23,278 nt of DNA from a bacterium (GTDB lineage: Bacteria > Bacillota > Clostridia > Christensenellales > UBA1242), in NCBI GenBank assembly GCA_024692805.1, contig JAILMD010000011.1:1-23278 (forward strand), read 5' to 3'. Position numbers and translations under genes: made by a program. This document shows positions 14,635 through 21,834 of the stretch, one piece after another. Numbering within the stretch: position 1 is the stretch's first letter; the number at the start of each line of letters is the position of its first letter. The notes beneath the pieces are model-generated. The model was not told the DNA's origin. It searched no databases and saw only the letters and a program-made list of their open reading frames with translations.

Positions 14635-15717
14635 ATGAAAAATTTTGACGACCTAAATATTTATTTTGATAGGTTTAACCCGATTGAAAAGGTTATTGAT
14701 GTTAGTTTGCTTGAGAATAGGGTTGATGAGTTAAATAAGGCGCTTGAAACGGTTGATTATAGTGATGCCGAACTTGTAAAAAAAATCGGATCTGAAAGCA
14801 GGCAAATTGGCGAAGTTTTAGAGAATTTTAAGTTTGTTAAAAATTTTATAGAACTTGCTAAAACGGCGCAAAACAGCCAAGATGGTGACCTTTTATCAAT
14901 GCTTGGTGAAGATGAAGAAAAACTTAAAGAAAAGTTAAACAATCTTGAAGTTTATTTGCTTTTTAATGGCAAGTTTGACGATAATGATTGCCTTGTTGAA
15001 GTTCATTCAGGAGCCGGCGGAGTTGACGCTCAAGACTGGGCTAGTATTGTTGCAGAAATGTATGTTAAATTTGCGCAGTCTCATGGCTTTGGTGTTAGCG
15101 TTTTAGATGTTAGCCCTGGTGAAGAAGCAGGAATAAAGAGCCAAACTATTAAGATTAGCGGAAGCAAGGCTTATGGTAAACTTCAATATGAAACAGGCGT
15201 TCACAGACTTGTTAGAATTAGCCCATTTGACGCTAACGCGAGGCGACATACCTCTTTTGCAAGCGTTTTAGTTACCCCAATTATTGAAGAAGCGGGCGAG
15301 ATCGAAATTCGCCCAGAAGATTTAAAAATTGACACATTTAGAAGCAATGGGGCCGGCGGACAAAACGTTAATAAAACTGAAAGCGCAGTTAGAATAACTC
15401 ATCTTCCAACCGGAACGGTTGTTGCTTGTCAAAATGAAAGAAGTCAAATTCAAAACAAAGAGCAAGCAATGAAAATGCTTATTAGCAAACTTGCTCAAAT
15501 TAAGCAAGCCGAAATTGATGCAGAAAAAGATAGCGCGCGAAAAGAGCAAAAAAAGATTGAATGGGGAAGCCAAATAAGAAGTTATGTTTTTGCGCCTTAC
15601 ACGCTTGTTAAAGATTTAAGAACGGGCTGTGAAACCAGCAACGTTAATAGGGTTTTAGCAGGCGAAATTGATGAATTTATAAATAGCGAATTACGCTATT
15701 ATTCAAGTAAAAATTAA
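14635..15717 (+). CDS. prfB: Peptide chain release factor 2 (RF2)
   Basis: The 360-residue protein releases peptides at UAA and UGA codons on the ribosome. The stop-codon-reading SPF tripeptide is at 196-198 (RISPFD) and the peptidyl-hydrolysis GGQ is at 241-243 (NGAGGQNVNK), both diagnostic of RF2 rather than RF1 (PxT). E. coli RF2 has these at 205 and 250, so only the N-terminus differs slightly. The gene reads as one open frame from ATG with no in-frame UGA near codon 26, so the well-known autoregulatory frameshift is absent. An upstream in-frame TTG at 14596 would add 13 residues, but it lies upstream of the promoter. There is no Shine-Dalgarno. tsaD follows after ten bases, so the two are cotranscribed. 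Confidence 0.96.
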   Translation: MKNFDDLNIYFDRFNPIEKVIDVSLLENRVDELNKALETVDYSDAELVKKIGSESRQIGEVLENFKFVKNFIELAKTAQNSQDGDLLSMLGEDEEKLKEKLNNLEVYLLFNGKFDDNDCLVEVHSGAGGVDAQDWASIVAEMYVKFAQSHGFGVSVLDVSPGEEAGIKSQTIKISGSKAYGKLQYETGVHRLVRISPFDANARRHTSFASVLVTPIIEEAGEIEIRPEDLKIDTFRSNGAGGQNVNKTESAVRITHLPTGTVVACQNERSQIQNKEQAMKMLISKLAQIKQAEIDAEKDSARKEQKKIEWGSQIRSYVFAPYTLVKDLRTGCETSNVNRVLAGEIDEFINSELRYYSSKN

Positions 15718-15727
15718 AGGAAAAAAT

Positions 15728-16732
15728 ATGTTAGTTTTAGGGATTGAATCAAGTTGTGATGAAACCAGCGTGAGCGTTGTTAGAGACGGTCGCGAGATTT
15801 TGTCAAACGTTATTTCAAGTCAAATAGATATTCATAAACTTTATGGCGGAGTTGTTCCTGAAATTGCAAGCAGGAACCATGTTAAAAACATTATAGGAGT
15901 TTATGAGGAAGCGCTAAAAGAGGCAAGAGTTACAATTGATGATATCAATGCCATTGCAGTAACCTATGGTGCTGGGCTTTTAGGCGCATTAATTGTTGGC
16001 GTTAATTTTGCTAAAACACTTAGTTTTATAACCGGGAAACCGTTAATTGCTGTTAACCATATTGAAGGGCATATTGCTGGAAATTATTTAACATATAAAC
16101 AACTTGAACCACCATTTGTTTGCCTTATTGTTAGTGGCGGACATACTGCGCTTGTTAAAATGGAAGATTATGTAACAAGAAAACTTATTGGAACAACGCT
16201 TGATGACGCAATTGGGGAAGCTTTTGATAAGGTTGCAAGAGAATGTGGGCTAAATTATCCTGGTGGGCCAAATGTTCAAAAGATGGCCCAGATGGGCGAG
16301 GCAAAAATTCATTTTATTAAAGCACCTCAAAAAAAGAACGATTTTAACTTTAGTTATAGCGGACTTAAAACTGCTGTTATTAACTATCTTCATAACGCAA
16401 AACAACGTGGCGAAAAAGTTAATATTAGTGATGTTTGTGCTTCATTTCAAGAAGAAGCAACAGATCAAGTTGCAATCAAAGCCGTTAACGCTTGTCTTAA
16501 AAGCGGGTTAAAGAAACTTGTTATAAGCGGGGGAGTTAGCGCTAATCTTTGTTTAAGAAATAAACTTGACAGACTTGCTAAAGAAAAGGGAATAGAAGTT
16601 TTTTACCCAGAACTTAAACTATGCACGGATAACGCAGCAATGATTGCTAGCGCTGGTTACTATAACTATTTAGCCAAGAAAAACGTTGTTGACCCAAAAG
16701 AGTTAAAGCCAACTAGCGTTATCCCTTTGTAA
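15728..16732 (+). CDS. tsaD: tRNA N6-adenosine threonylcarbamoyltransferase TsaD
   Basis: The 334-residue protein transfers the threonylcarbamoyl group from threonylcarbamoyl-AMP to A37 of ANN-decoding tRNAs, working with TsaB and TsaE. The ASKHA-fold signatures are clear: LGIESSCDETSVSVV at 4-18, the iron-binding NHIEGHIAGN with His111 and His115 at the same positions as E. coli, LIVSGGHTALV, and a late ISGGVSANL. Length is normal. AAAGGA lies before ATG, ten bases after prfB, making a two-gene translation-fidelity operon. TsaB and TsaE genes are not in this window. A long hairpin with a T-run follows. Confidence 0.97.
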   Translation: MLVLGIESSCDETSVSVVRDGREILSNVISSQIDIHKLYGGVVPEIASRNHVKNIIGVYEEALKEARVTIDDINAIAVTYGAGLLGALIVGVNFAKTLSFITGKPLIAVNHIEGHIAGNYLTYKQLEPPFVCLIVSGGHTALVKMEDYVTRKLIGTTLDDAIGEAFDKVARECGLNYPGGPNVQKMAQMGEAKIHFIKAPQKKNDFNFSYSGLKTAVINYLHNAKQRGEKVNISDVCASFQEEATDQVAIKAVNACLKSGLKKLVISGGVSANLCLRNKLDRLAKEKGIEVFYPELKLCTDNAAMIASAGYYNYLAKKNVVDPKELKPTSVIPL

Positions 16733-16768
16733 AATTGTCTATTTTAGCCTGCTAACTATGTCAACTGC

Positions 16769-16821
16769 AAAAATTCGAGGCGGTCATTTACAATGACTAC
16801 AATCCGACCCCGAATTTTTTG
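16769..16821 (+). terminator. Long bulged hairpin with T-run after tsaD
   Basis: AAAAATTCG (16769-16777) pairs with CGAATTTTT (16811-16819). Inside, GG pairs with CC across a mismatch, a CG/CG pair follows, and an inner GTCATT-TAC-AATGAC hairpin (16783-16797) sits at the top. A run of six T ends the structure, so it should terminate prfB-tsaD. It is longer and more elaborate than the other terminators here. Confidence 0.65.
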
Positions 16822-16833
16822 TTTCCTTAAAGA

Positions 16834-17319
16834 TTGACAGAGTCTATTGATGAAGGTTTCGTTGAAGATGTAAAAAGTGGTAAGATTCTACAAAGCCCAG
16901 CTTTATATATTGATAAATATGGCGATGTTATAATGGATATTGCAAATACTAGCTTTCTTAACTTATCTCCTCATTGGAAAAAAGAAAACTTTTTAGCTGG
17001 ATGTGCGGCAACAAGGTCTGTTTTAACTAACTTTGAGGGACTAACTCATGAAGATAGTAATGTTAGAATATTTGTTACAGTAGCAGTTGCCAACGCAATT
17101 CATGAAGCTTGGATAGCACGCGGAAATGTTTATTATCGTGTTGATGGGGGAAATGTGTATACAAATAAAGAACTTGACACTGCTTACGTTAATCTTCCAG
17201 TTGAAGAACAAGATAAGGATTTGAAACATTATCAAATGGCATTGGAATTGATTGAAGAACTAACTAACGAAATGAAGGTTATAAAAGATAATGGTAAGGG
17301 AGAACCTGGTGACAATTAA
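16834..17319 (+). CDS. Orphan protein, start uncertain, possibly 5'-truncated
   Basis: The open frame codes for up to 161 residues from a TTG at 16834, directly after an in-frame TAA at 16828. No Shine-Dalgarno precedes it. The first ATG in frame is codon 34 (16933), also without one, and no promoter is convincing after the tsaD hairpin. Codon use looks coding throughout. The C-terminal part (about 85-150) has AVANAIHEAWIARG and later VNLPVEEQDKDLKHYQMALE, which resembles the RyR-type domain seen in some bacterial proteins; this is a tentative reading. The gene may have lost its 5' end, or it may use a weak non-ATG start. The terminator downstream is shared with the convergent gene. Confidence 0.5.
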   Translation: MTESIDEGFVEDVKSGKILQSPALYIDKYGDVIMDIANTSFLNLSPHWKKENFLAGCAATRSVLTNFEGLTHEDSNVRIFVTVAVANAIHEAWIARGNVYYRVDGGNVYTNKELDTAYVNLPVEEQDKDLKHYQMALELIEELTNEMKVIKDNGKGEPGDN

Positions 17320-17327
17320 GAGTTAAA

Positions 17328-17365
17328 ATAAAAGAGTTCTAATTTCAGAACTCTTTATTGTTTTA
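17328..17365. terminator. Bidirectional terminator
   Basis: AAAGAGTTCT (17331-17340) pairs with AGAACTCTTT (17347-17356) around AATTTC, with A- and T-rich flanks for both convergent genes. Confidence 0.85.
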
Positions 17366-17370
17366 TTCTT

Positions 17371-17805
17371 TTATTTTTCACTTTCAGATTGGCCTTGAGC
17401 TTGTTTATAAGCTTGTAGGTATTTAGAATATTGATTGTATAATTTTTGTGCAAATTTTCTATTATGCAGAACTTCAGCAACATCACAGAATTTGGCAATT
17501 AAATCGGCTTTATCTTTGCAAACAACTTGTTCAACCATGTTAGGATCTTTTTTATTTAAACGATCCTCATATTTCTTTCTTTCAGGGGTTACGTAGTGAG
17601 TTGTTGCAAAAGTTTCTTCAATAACACTATTTTTCAATTGGTAATTGCGAATTAGAATTGTAAATCCTTGCATATCTGTAAGAGCATCTGAAAAATCACT
17701 AGTGTCACATAATGCTTCGTATATTCCAGGGAAAGTTGATCCGCCAACATACCCATCAACCTTATTAGTAACATTTGTATAATGAATAATGTAATCAATT
17801 TCCAT
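17371..17805 (-). CDS. Protein of unknown function (144 aa)
   Basis: No family is recognised. The protein is soluble, with an N-terminal mixed part (IDYIIHYTNVTNKVDGYVGG) and a C-terminal helical, Lys/Gln/Tyr-rich part (about 100-140, AKFCDVAEVLHNRKFAQKLY then NQYSKYLQAYKQ). It has no membrane segment. Expression signals are excellent: AAGGAGA six bases before ATG and a TTGACA/TAAAAT promoter. The gene sits between the orphan at 16834 and the rpmG operon and faces away from the latter. Confidence 0.75.
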   Translation of the reverse strand: MEIDYIIHYTNVTNKVDGYVGGSTFPGIYEALCDTSDFSDALTDMQGFTILIRNYQLKNSVIEETFATTHYVTPERKKYEDRLNKKDPNMVEQVVCKDKADLIAKFCDVAEVLHNRKFAQKLYNQYSKYLQAYKQAQGQSESEK

Positions 17806-17830
17806 TTTTATTCTCCTTCAAGTCGTATAT

Positions 17831-17859
17831 ATTTTATCATTTCTGATTAAAATTGTCAA
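17831..17859 (-). promoter_or_regulatory. Promoter of the 144-residue orphan gene
   Basis: On the minus strand TTGACA (17859-17854), a 17-base spacer and TAAAAT (17836-17831). Confidence 0.8.
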
Positions 17860-17929
17860 GTGATGTAAATATGGGTGGGTGAAACGCCGATAAATTGCTA
17901 TATTTCTTATAATTATTTTTACAAAAGTG

Positions 17930-17985
17930 TTGACAAGAAATGGTGCCGTGTGTTAATATAATTAAGCACCGAAAAGGGTGTTAAT
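17930..17985 (+). promoter_or_regulatory. Promoter of rpmG-secE-nusG with flanking repeats
   Basis: TTGACA (17930-17935), an 18-base spacer and TAATAT (17954-17959). GTGTTAAT occurs at 17950-17957 and again at 17978-17985. GGTGC (17942-17946) and GCACC (17966-17970) form an inverted repeat across the -10. Confidence 0.7.
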
Positions 17986-18002
17986 TTTTTAGGAGAAAGA
18001 TT

Positions 18003-18152
18003 ATGAGAACTAAAATAACTTTCGAATGCACAGAATGCAAACAAAGAAACTATGACGACTATAAGAATAAGAAGAATGATCCTGATAGGCTTGAATTAAA
18101 AAAATACTGCCCATTCTGCAAAAAACACACAATTCATAAAGAAGCAAAATAG
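18003..18152 (+). CDS. rpmG: 50S ribosomal protein L33
   Basis: The 49-residue protein reads MRTKITFECTECKQRNY at its start and YCPFCKKHTIHKEAK at its end. It has the two CxxC pairs (Cys9/Cys12, Cys36/Cys39) of the zinc-binding L33 form. It is a large-subunit protein near the tRNA E site. AGGAG lies seven to eight bases before ATG, the length is normal, and the stop is TAG. As in many Bacillota it leads rpmG-secE-nusG, with secE 15 bases downstream. Confidence 0.95.
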   Translation: MRTKITFECTECKQRNYDDYKNKKNDPDRLELKKYCPFCKKHTIHKEAK

Positions 18153-18167
18153 TTTAAGGAGATAGAT

Positions 18168-18485
18168 ATGTCAAAGAAAAATATCGAGCCTCAAACAAGT
18201 GAAGAAGTTAGTCAAGAACAACAAGAACAAAAAGTTGTAGAAAAAAAGGCTAAAAAAGAACAAAAACAGAAGAAGGCAGATAAAAAAGCAAAGAAGCAAA
18301 ATAACGAGCCTAAAAGAAACAGGGCTAAGGAAACTTTTAGCGAACTTAAAAAAGTAACTTGGCCAAGTTTTGGTAAAACTATGGCCCAAACGGGTATGGT
18401 TATTGGCGTTGTTGCTCTTTTTGCATTATTTGTTTTCGGCGTTGATGCTTTACTTTCTTGGCTATTTAGCCTAATTAATGGTTAG
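18168..18485 (+). CDS. secE: Preprotein translocase subunit SecE
   Basis: The 105-residue protein is the small essential subunit that clamps SecY in the membrane. The conserved amphipathic stretch ETFSELKKVTWPSFGKT (about 48-64) precedes one membrane helix (about 73-95). This is the one-helix Gram-positive form, with an added Lys/Glu/Gln-rich N-terminal extension (about 1-45) that looks disordered. AGGAGA is suitably placed before ATG. The stop TAG is followed directly by the nusG ribosome binding site, so the genes are tightly linked. Confidence 0.93.
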   Translation: MSKKNIEPQTSEEVSQEQQEQKVVEKKAKKEQKQKKADKKAKKQNNEPKRNRAKETFSELKKVTWPSFGKTMAQTGMVIGVVALFALFVFGVDALLSWLFSLING

Positions 18486-18494
18486 GAGGTTTTT

Positions 18495-19022
18495 ATGGCA
18501 GAAATTAATGAAGAAGCAAAATGGTATGTTATTCACACTTTAACTGGCTATGAAAACATTGTTTATGACAACCTTATCAAAACTGTTGATAAAATGAACC
18601 TTGGCGATAGAATTTTAGAAGTTAAAATTCCTATGGAAGAGGTTATTGAAGAAAAGAATGGCAAGAAGAAAGTTGTTGAACGCAAAATGTTCCCTTGTTA
18701 TGTTCTTTTAAAAATGAAATATCAAGACAATCTTTGGCACACAATTGTTAACACTCATGGCGTTACAGGATTTGTTGGCCCACAAGGAAGGCCTCTTCCT
18801 TTAACTGATGATGAAATCAGGAAGATGCGTCTTGAGAAAGTTAACATTGATATTGATGTTAAGGCTGGCGACGACATAAAAATTCTTTCTGGGCCACTTG
18901 AAGGTTTTGCCGGAAAGGTTATTAGTGTTGACAAAGAAAGTCAAAAATGCAGAGTTAACGTTGAAATGTTTGGTCGTCAAACACCTGTTGACGTTGACTT
19001 TGACAGAATTGAAACTATTTAA
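18495..19022 (+). CDS. nusG: Transcription termination/antitermination protein NusG
   Basis: The 175-residue protein has the NGN domain at the N-terminus (KWYVIHTLTGYENIV at 9-23, then the FPCYVLLKMKY strand) and a C-terminal KOW domain (about 120-175, AGDDIKILSGPLEGFAGKV then the end strand). It binds RNA polymerase across the cleft to modulate pausing and couple it to ribosomes. AGGAGG is seven bases before ATG, and the gene order secE-nusG-rplK is standard. Confidence 0.96.
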   Translation: MAEINEEAKWYVIHTLTGYENIVYDNLIKTVDKMNLGDRILEVKIPMEEVIEEKNGKKKVVERKMFPCYVLLKMKYQDNLWHTIVNTHGVTGFVGPQGRPLPLTDDEIRKMRLEKVNIDIDVKAGDDIKILSGPLEGFAGKVISVDKESQKCRVNVEMFGRQTPVDVDFDRIETI

Positions 19023-19032
19023 TTGGTAAAAT

Positions 19033-19100
19033 CTTTCGAAAGAAAGTTTTTATAAGTGGGAGGGGTAAATAATAGTGCACTGCCCCAAGAACAACCACAA
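19033..19100 (+). promoter_or_regulatory. Structured leader before rplK, candidate L1-responsive site
   Basis: A small CTTTC-GAAA-GAAAG hairpin with five T (19033-19051) comes first. Then GTGG (19056-19059) pairs with CCAC (19095-19098) and GGGG (19062-19065) with CCCC (19083-19086). A GTGGGAGG-type stem in this place is, from memory, common before rplK in Bacillota, where L1 feedback is expected. The regulator is inferred. Confidence 0.5.
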
Positions 19101-19126
19101 ATTGTTGAAAAACAAAGGAGAGAAAA

Positions 19127-19558
19127 ATGGCACCTGTTAAAAAAATCACAGCGGTTGTTAAAATGCAACTGCCTGCAGGTAAGGCAACTGCAGCACCTCC
19201 AGTTGGTTCAATGCTTGGACCTTATGGAATTAATTTGCCTGGATTTGTTAAAGAATTCAATGATAAAACAGCAGCACAAGCCGGATATATTATCCCAGTA
19301 GTTTTAACTATTTATGCTGATCGTAGTTTTTCAATGGTTCTTAAAACTCCACCTGTTGCAACTCTTATTTTAAAAACAATAGGATTAGAGAAGGGAAGCG
19401 GAGTTCCTAACAAAACAAAAGTCGGAAAATTAACTCAAGCTCAAGTTCGCGAAATTGCTGAAAAGAAAATGAAAGACTTAAATGCTGCAAGCATTGAAGC
19501 CGCAATGAGCATGGTTCGTGGAACTGCTAGAAGCATGGGAATAACAGTGGAGGAATAG
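19127..19558 (+). CDS. rplK: 50S ribosomal protein L11
   Basis: The 143-residue protein builds the L11 stalk base of the GTPase centre. The N-terminal KMQLPAGKATAAPPVGSMLG (13-32) with its proline-rich helix and the RNA-binding C-terminal domain ending GTARSMGITVEE are typical, and length is normal. AAGGAGAG precedes ATG. The TAG stop is four bases from rplA, so the two are co-translated. Confidence 0.97.
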   Translation: MAPVKKITAVVKMQLPAGKATAAPPVGSMLGPYGINLPGFVKEFNDKTAAQAGYIIPVVLTIYADRSFSMVLKTPPVATLILKTIGLEKGSGVPNKTKVGKLTQAQVREIAEKKMKDLNAASIEAAMSMVRGTARSMGITVEE

Positions 19559-19562
19559 GCTG

Positions 19563-20249
19563 ATGAAACACGGAAAAAATTATGTTGCTAGCGCAGAAAA
19601 AATCGAGCGCAACAAAGTTTATGAAGTTCGTGATGCACTTGGCTTAGTTCTTGAAACTGCTAAAGCAAAGTTTGATGAAACAATCGAACTTCATGTTAAA
19701 CTTGGGGTTGACCCAAAAAATGCTGACCAACAAGTTCGTGGAAGCGTTGTTCTTCCTCACGGAACTGGAAAAAGCGTTAGAGTTTTAGTTATTGCTAAAG
19801 GCGATAAGGCTGAAGAAGCTAAGAAAGCTGGAGCAGATATTGTTGGCGCAGAAGAAATTATTGATAAAATCAATAGAGAAAACTGGCTTGACTTTGACGC
19901 TTGTATCACAACCCCTGATATGATGGGATTAGTTGGTAGAATCGCAAGAGTTTTAGGACCTCGTGGCTTAATGCCAAACCCAAAGAGCGGAACAGTTACA
20001 ACTGATGTAACAAAAGCTATTAATGATATTAAAGCTGGTAAAGTTGAATATAGGCTTGACAAATTCGCTATCGTTCATTGCCCAATCGGCAAAAAGAGCT
20101 TTGGCGTTGACAAACTTGAAGAAAACTTCACAACTTTAATGGACGCTCTTGTTAAAGCAAAACCACAAGCTGCTAAAGGAACTTATCTTAAATCAATCTC
20201 TTTAGCTAGCACAATGGGGCCTGGCGTTAAAACAACTTACAGAGTTTAA
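19563..20249 (+). CDS. rplA: 50S ribosomal protein L1
   Basis: The 228-residue protein forms the mobile L1 stalk and is the usual feedback repressor of the L11-L1 operon. The two-domain pattern is clear: an early AKFDETIELHVKLGVDPK, the central GRIARVLGPRGLMPNPKSGT loop (about 123-142) that contacts rRNA, and a final MGPGVKTTYRV. It starts five bases after the rplK TAG, with GGAGGA within the end of rplK as binding site. A strong terminator follows, so the operon ends here and does not continue into rplJ. Confidence 0.97.
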   Translation: MKHGKNYVASAEKIERNKVYEVRDALGLVLETAKAKFDETIELHVKLGVDPKNADQQVRGSVVLPHGTGKSVRVLVIAKGDKAEEAKKAGADIVGAEEIIDKINRENWLDFDACITTPDMMGLVGRIARVLGPRGLMPNPKSGTVTTDVTKAINDIKAGKVEYRLDKFAIVHCPIGKKSFGVDKLEENFTTLMDALVKAKPQAAKGTYLKSISLASTMGPGVKTTYRV

Positions 20250-20250
20250 T

Positions 20251-20279
20251 AAAAATCCACCCTTTTGGGTGGTTTTTTA
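20251..20279 (+). terminator. Terminator of the rplK-rplA transcript
   Basis: CCACCC (20257-20262), loop TTTT, GGGTGG (20267-20272), then six T. Confidence 0.92.
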
Positions 20280-20300
20280 TTGGCTAACTATAAATAAGTG

Positions 20301-20329
20301 TTGATTATTCGTTTAATTTGATATATAAT
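20301..20329 (+). promoter_or_regulatory. Promoter of the 248-residue orphan gene
   Basis: TTGATT (20301-20306), a 17-base spacer and a perfect TATAAT (20324-20329). It has the same box pair and spacing as the promoter at 10868. Confidence 0.8.
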
Positions 20330-20380
20330 ATATATAGTGTGCGATAAAAAACGCAAAATTAATTGTTTTAGGGGATAAAA

Positions 20381-21127
20381 ATGGACGATCAAAAAAAATC
20401 TAAATTTGTTGAAAATTTTATAGCATTGCAGATTAAGAAAAAAAGAGAGCAAAACAAGCCTTTAAATGAATCAGAAAAAGATTATTTAGCAACAAGATCT
20501 GATTGGAAAAATGAATGGATTAGAATGAGAAATAGCCTTAACCAATATTATAAATTAACAACAATAGCTGCAAAAATTAATGCTGCTAAAAATTCAGTTG
20601 TTAAAGATAAAAGGGCTGATAGGGCACTTTCATATATAACAACAGTTAGCATTGATTCATTAAGAAATGCAGTTTATATGGGTGCAAAATATGCAACAGA
20701 ATCATACCAAAAACTATTAGATTCATTAACTGTTAAAAATAGATATAATTTTTTCATTAACCCAGACTTTGTTACAATGCAAAACGTTATTTTAGAAAAT
20801 GGCAATGTTAAGCAGTTATTAGAAGCTGCTAAACACCCAGGGACAGACGTTGTTGCTCTTCTTTCAAAAGCCTATGAAGTTGCCGATAAAGATGGAAGAG
20901 ATTGTAATGAAGTTAAAAAATCTATTAAAGAAATCTTTAAAGATAGAACAGATAAAGAATCAGAATTTATTGAGTTAGGCAGTTTTAGAAACTATATGTT
21001 TGTTTATCCATCAACTAACTATTTCTTTAAGAAATGTGTTCCTTCAGTTGAAGAACAACTTATAACTAGCATTAAAGATTATGAGAAAAATGGCGAAAAT
21101 AATTCTAAAGAGTTAAAAAATATTTAA
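20381..21127 (+). CDS. Protein of unknown function between rplA and rplJ (248 aa)
   Basis: No family is recognised. The protein is soluble, mostly helical and Lys/Asn/Tyr-rich. It has a charged N-terminal helix (KSKFVENFIALQIKKKREQN), a central helical part (about 85-190) and a C-terminal YPSTNYFFKKC segment. There is no signal peptide or membrane segment. It has its own promoter and an AGGGG site, and no terminator separates it from the rplJ promoter eight bases on. Read-through would enter the L10 leader and meet its attenuator. Its place inside the usual rplKA-rplJL block suggests an insertion. Codon use is similar to its neighbours though poorer in G and C. Confidence 0.78.
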   Translation: MDDQKKSKFVENFIALQIKKKREQNKPLNESEKDYLATRSDWKNEWIRMRNSLNQYYKLTTIAAKINAAKNSVVKDKRADRALSYITTVSIDSLRNAVYMGAKYATESYQKLLDSLTVKNRYNFFINPDFVTMQNVILENGNVKQLLEAAKHPGTDVVALLSKAYEVADKDGRDCNEVKKSIKEIFKDRTDKESEFIELGSFRNYMFVYPSTNYFFKKCVPSVEEQLITSIKDYEKNGENNSKELKNI

Positions 21128-21134
21128 CAAACCA

Positions 21135-21162
21135 TTGACAAGTCATAATAAATATGTATAAT
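21135..21162 (+). promoter_or_regulatory. rplJ-rplL promoter
   Basis: TTGACA (21135-21140), a 16-base spacer and perfect TATAAT (21157-21162). Confidence 0.85.
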
Positions 21163-21188
21163 TATAGCGTAATTGAATAAAATTTTAT

Positions 21189-21287
21189 GCCCAAGACAGC
21201 AAGTGGAGTTTCCTTAATTTCTTGCCGAGGTTAACATTTAAGTTGAATTTTCAACCCTTATGTTTTGAGCATAAGGGTTTTATTTTT
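21189..21287 (+). promoter_or_regulatory. L10 leader with attenuator
   Basis: The leader has the family's typical elements: CCCAAGACAGCAAG at 21190, a GCAAG/CTTGC stem, and TGCCGAGG near 21223. They match the ribosomal protein L10 leader that binds the L10-L7/L12 complex. A strong terminator hairpin follows, AACCCTTATG (21253-21262) with CATAAGGGTT (21270-21279) and a T-rich tail, so feedback by attenuation is likely. Confidence 0.9.
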
Positions 21288-21317
21288 ATTACTTCACACT
21301 TAAAAAGGGAGGTAAAG

Positions 21318-21806
21318 ATGTCAGTTAATTTTGAAAACAAAAAAGCCGTGGTTGAAGAAATCAAAAATCACGCAAAAGATGCTAAATGTATCACACTCAT
21401 TGATTACAAAGGCTTAACGGTTAGCGAAGTTACTGAACTAAGAAACAGTTTTAGAGCAAGTAACTGTGTTTATAAAGTTTATAAAAACAGGCTCTTAAAG
21501 ATTGCTTTTGATGAACTTGGAATTAAGTTTGACCCAAGTTTATTAGAAGGAACAACGGCTGTTGCATTTAGTTCTGAAGACGCTGTAACTCCTGCAAAAA
21601 TCGCTGTTGATGGCGCAAATAAATATAAGGTCATCAGAGTTAAAGCAGGATATGCCGAAGGCAAATATTACGATGAAAACAGCATTAAAGTTTTGGCAAG
21701 TATTCCTTCAAAAGAAGTTTTACTTTCTCAATTGCTTGGGCTTCTTACAAACCCAATGCGCTCACTTGCTGTTGCTATCAATGAAATAGCGAAGAAAAAC
21801 GCTTAA
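21318..21806 (+). CDS. rplJ: 50S ribosomal protein L10
   Basis: The 162-residue protein anchors L7/L12 dimers to the ribosomal stalk and, with them, represses its own synthesis through the leader. The frame is open up to 96 bases further upstream, but that part lies in the L10 leader, and GGGAGG at 21307-21312 marks ATG 21318 as the start. The protein begins MSVNFENKKAVVEEIKNHAK, has the YKVYKNRLLKIAF strand-helix, and ends in the helical tail that binds L12. Length is normal and rplL follows after 28 bases. Confidence 0.96.
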   Translation: MSVNFENKKAVVEEIKNHAKDAKCITLIDYKGLTVSEVTELRNSFRASNCVYKVYKNRLLKIAFDELGIKFDPSLLEGTTAVAFSSEDAVTPAKIAVDGANKYKVIRVKAGYAEGKYYDENSIKVLASIPSKEVLLSQLLGLLTNPMRSLAVAINEIAKKNA

Positions 21807-21834
21807 TAAAGAAATAAAAAGGAGATATAATAAA

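Noticed and set aside
16769..16821. Integron attC site
   Set aside because: The bulged hairpin resembles a folded attC, but the paired core sites (RYYYAAC and GTTRRRY) are absent, and a T-run favours a terminator.
17870..17900. Riboswitch-like GGGTGGGTGAAACGCC stretch
   Set aside because: It lies between divergent promoters, so it is in neither transcript, and no known aptamer core could be completed.
21222..21317. Extra 32 N-terminal residues for L10
   Set aside because: They lie inside the L10 leader and its terminator; GGGAGG marks ATG 21318.
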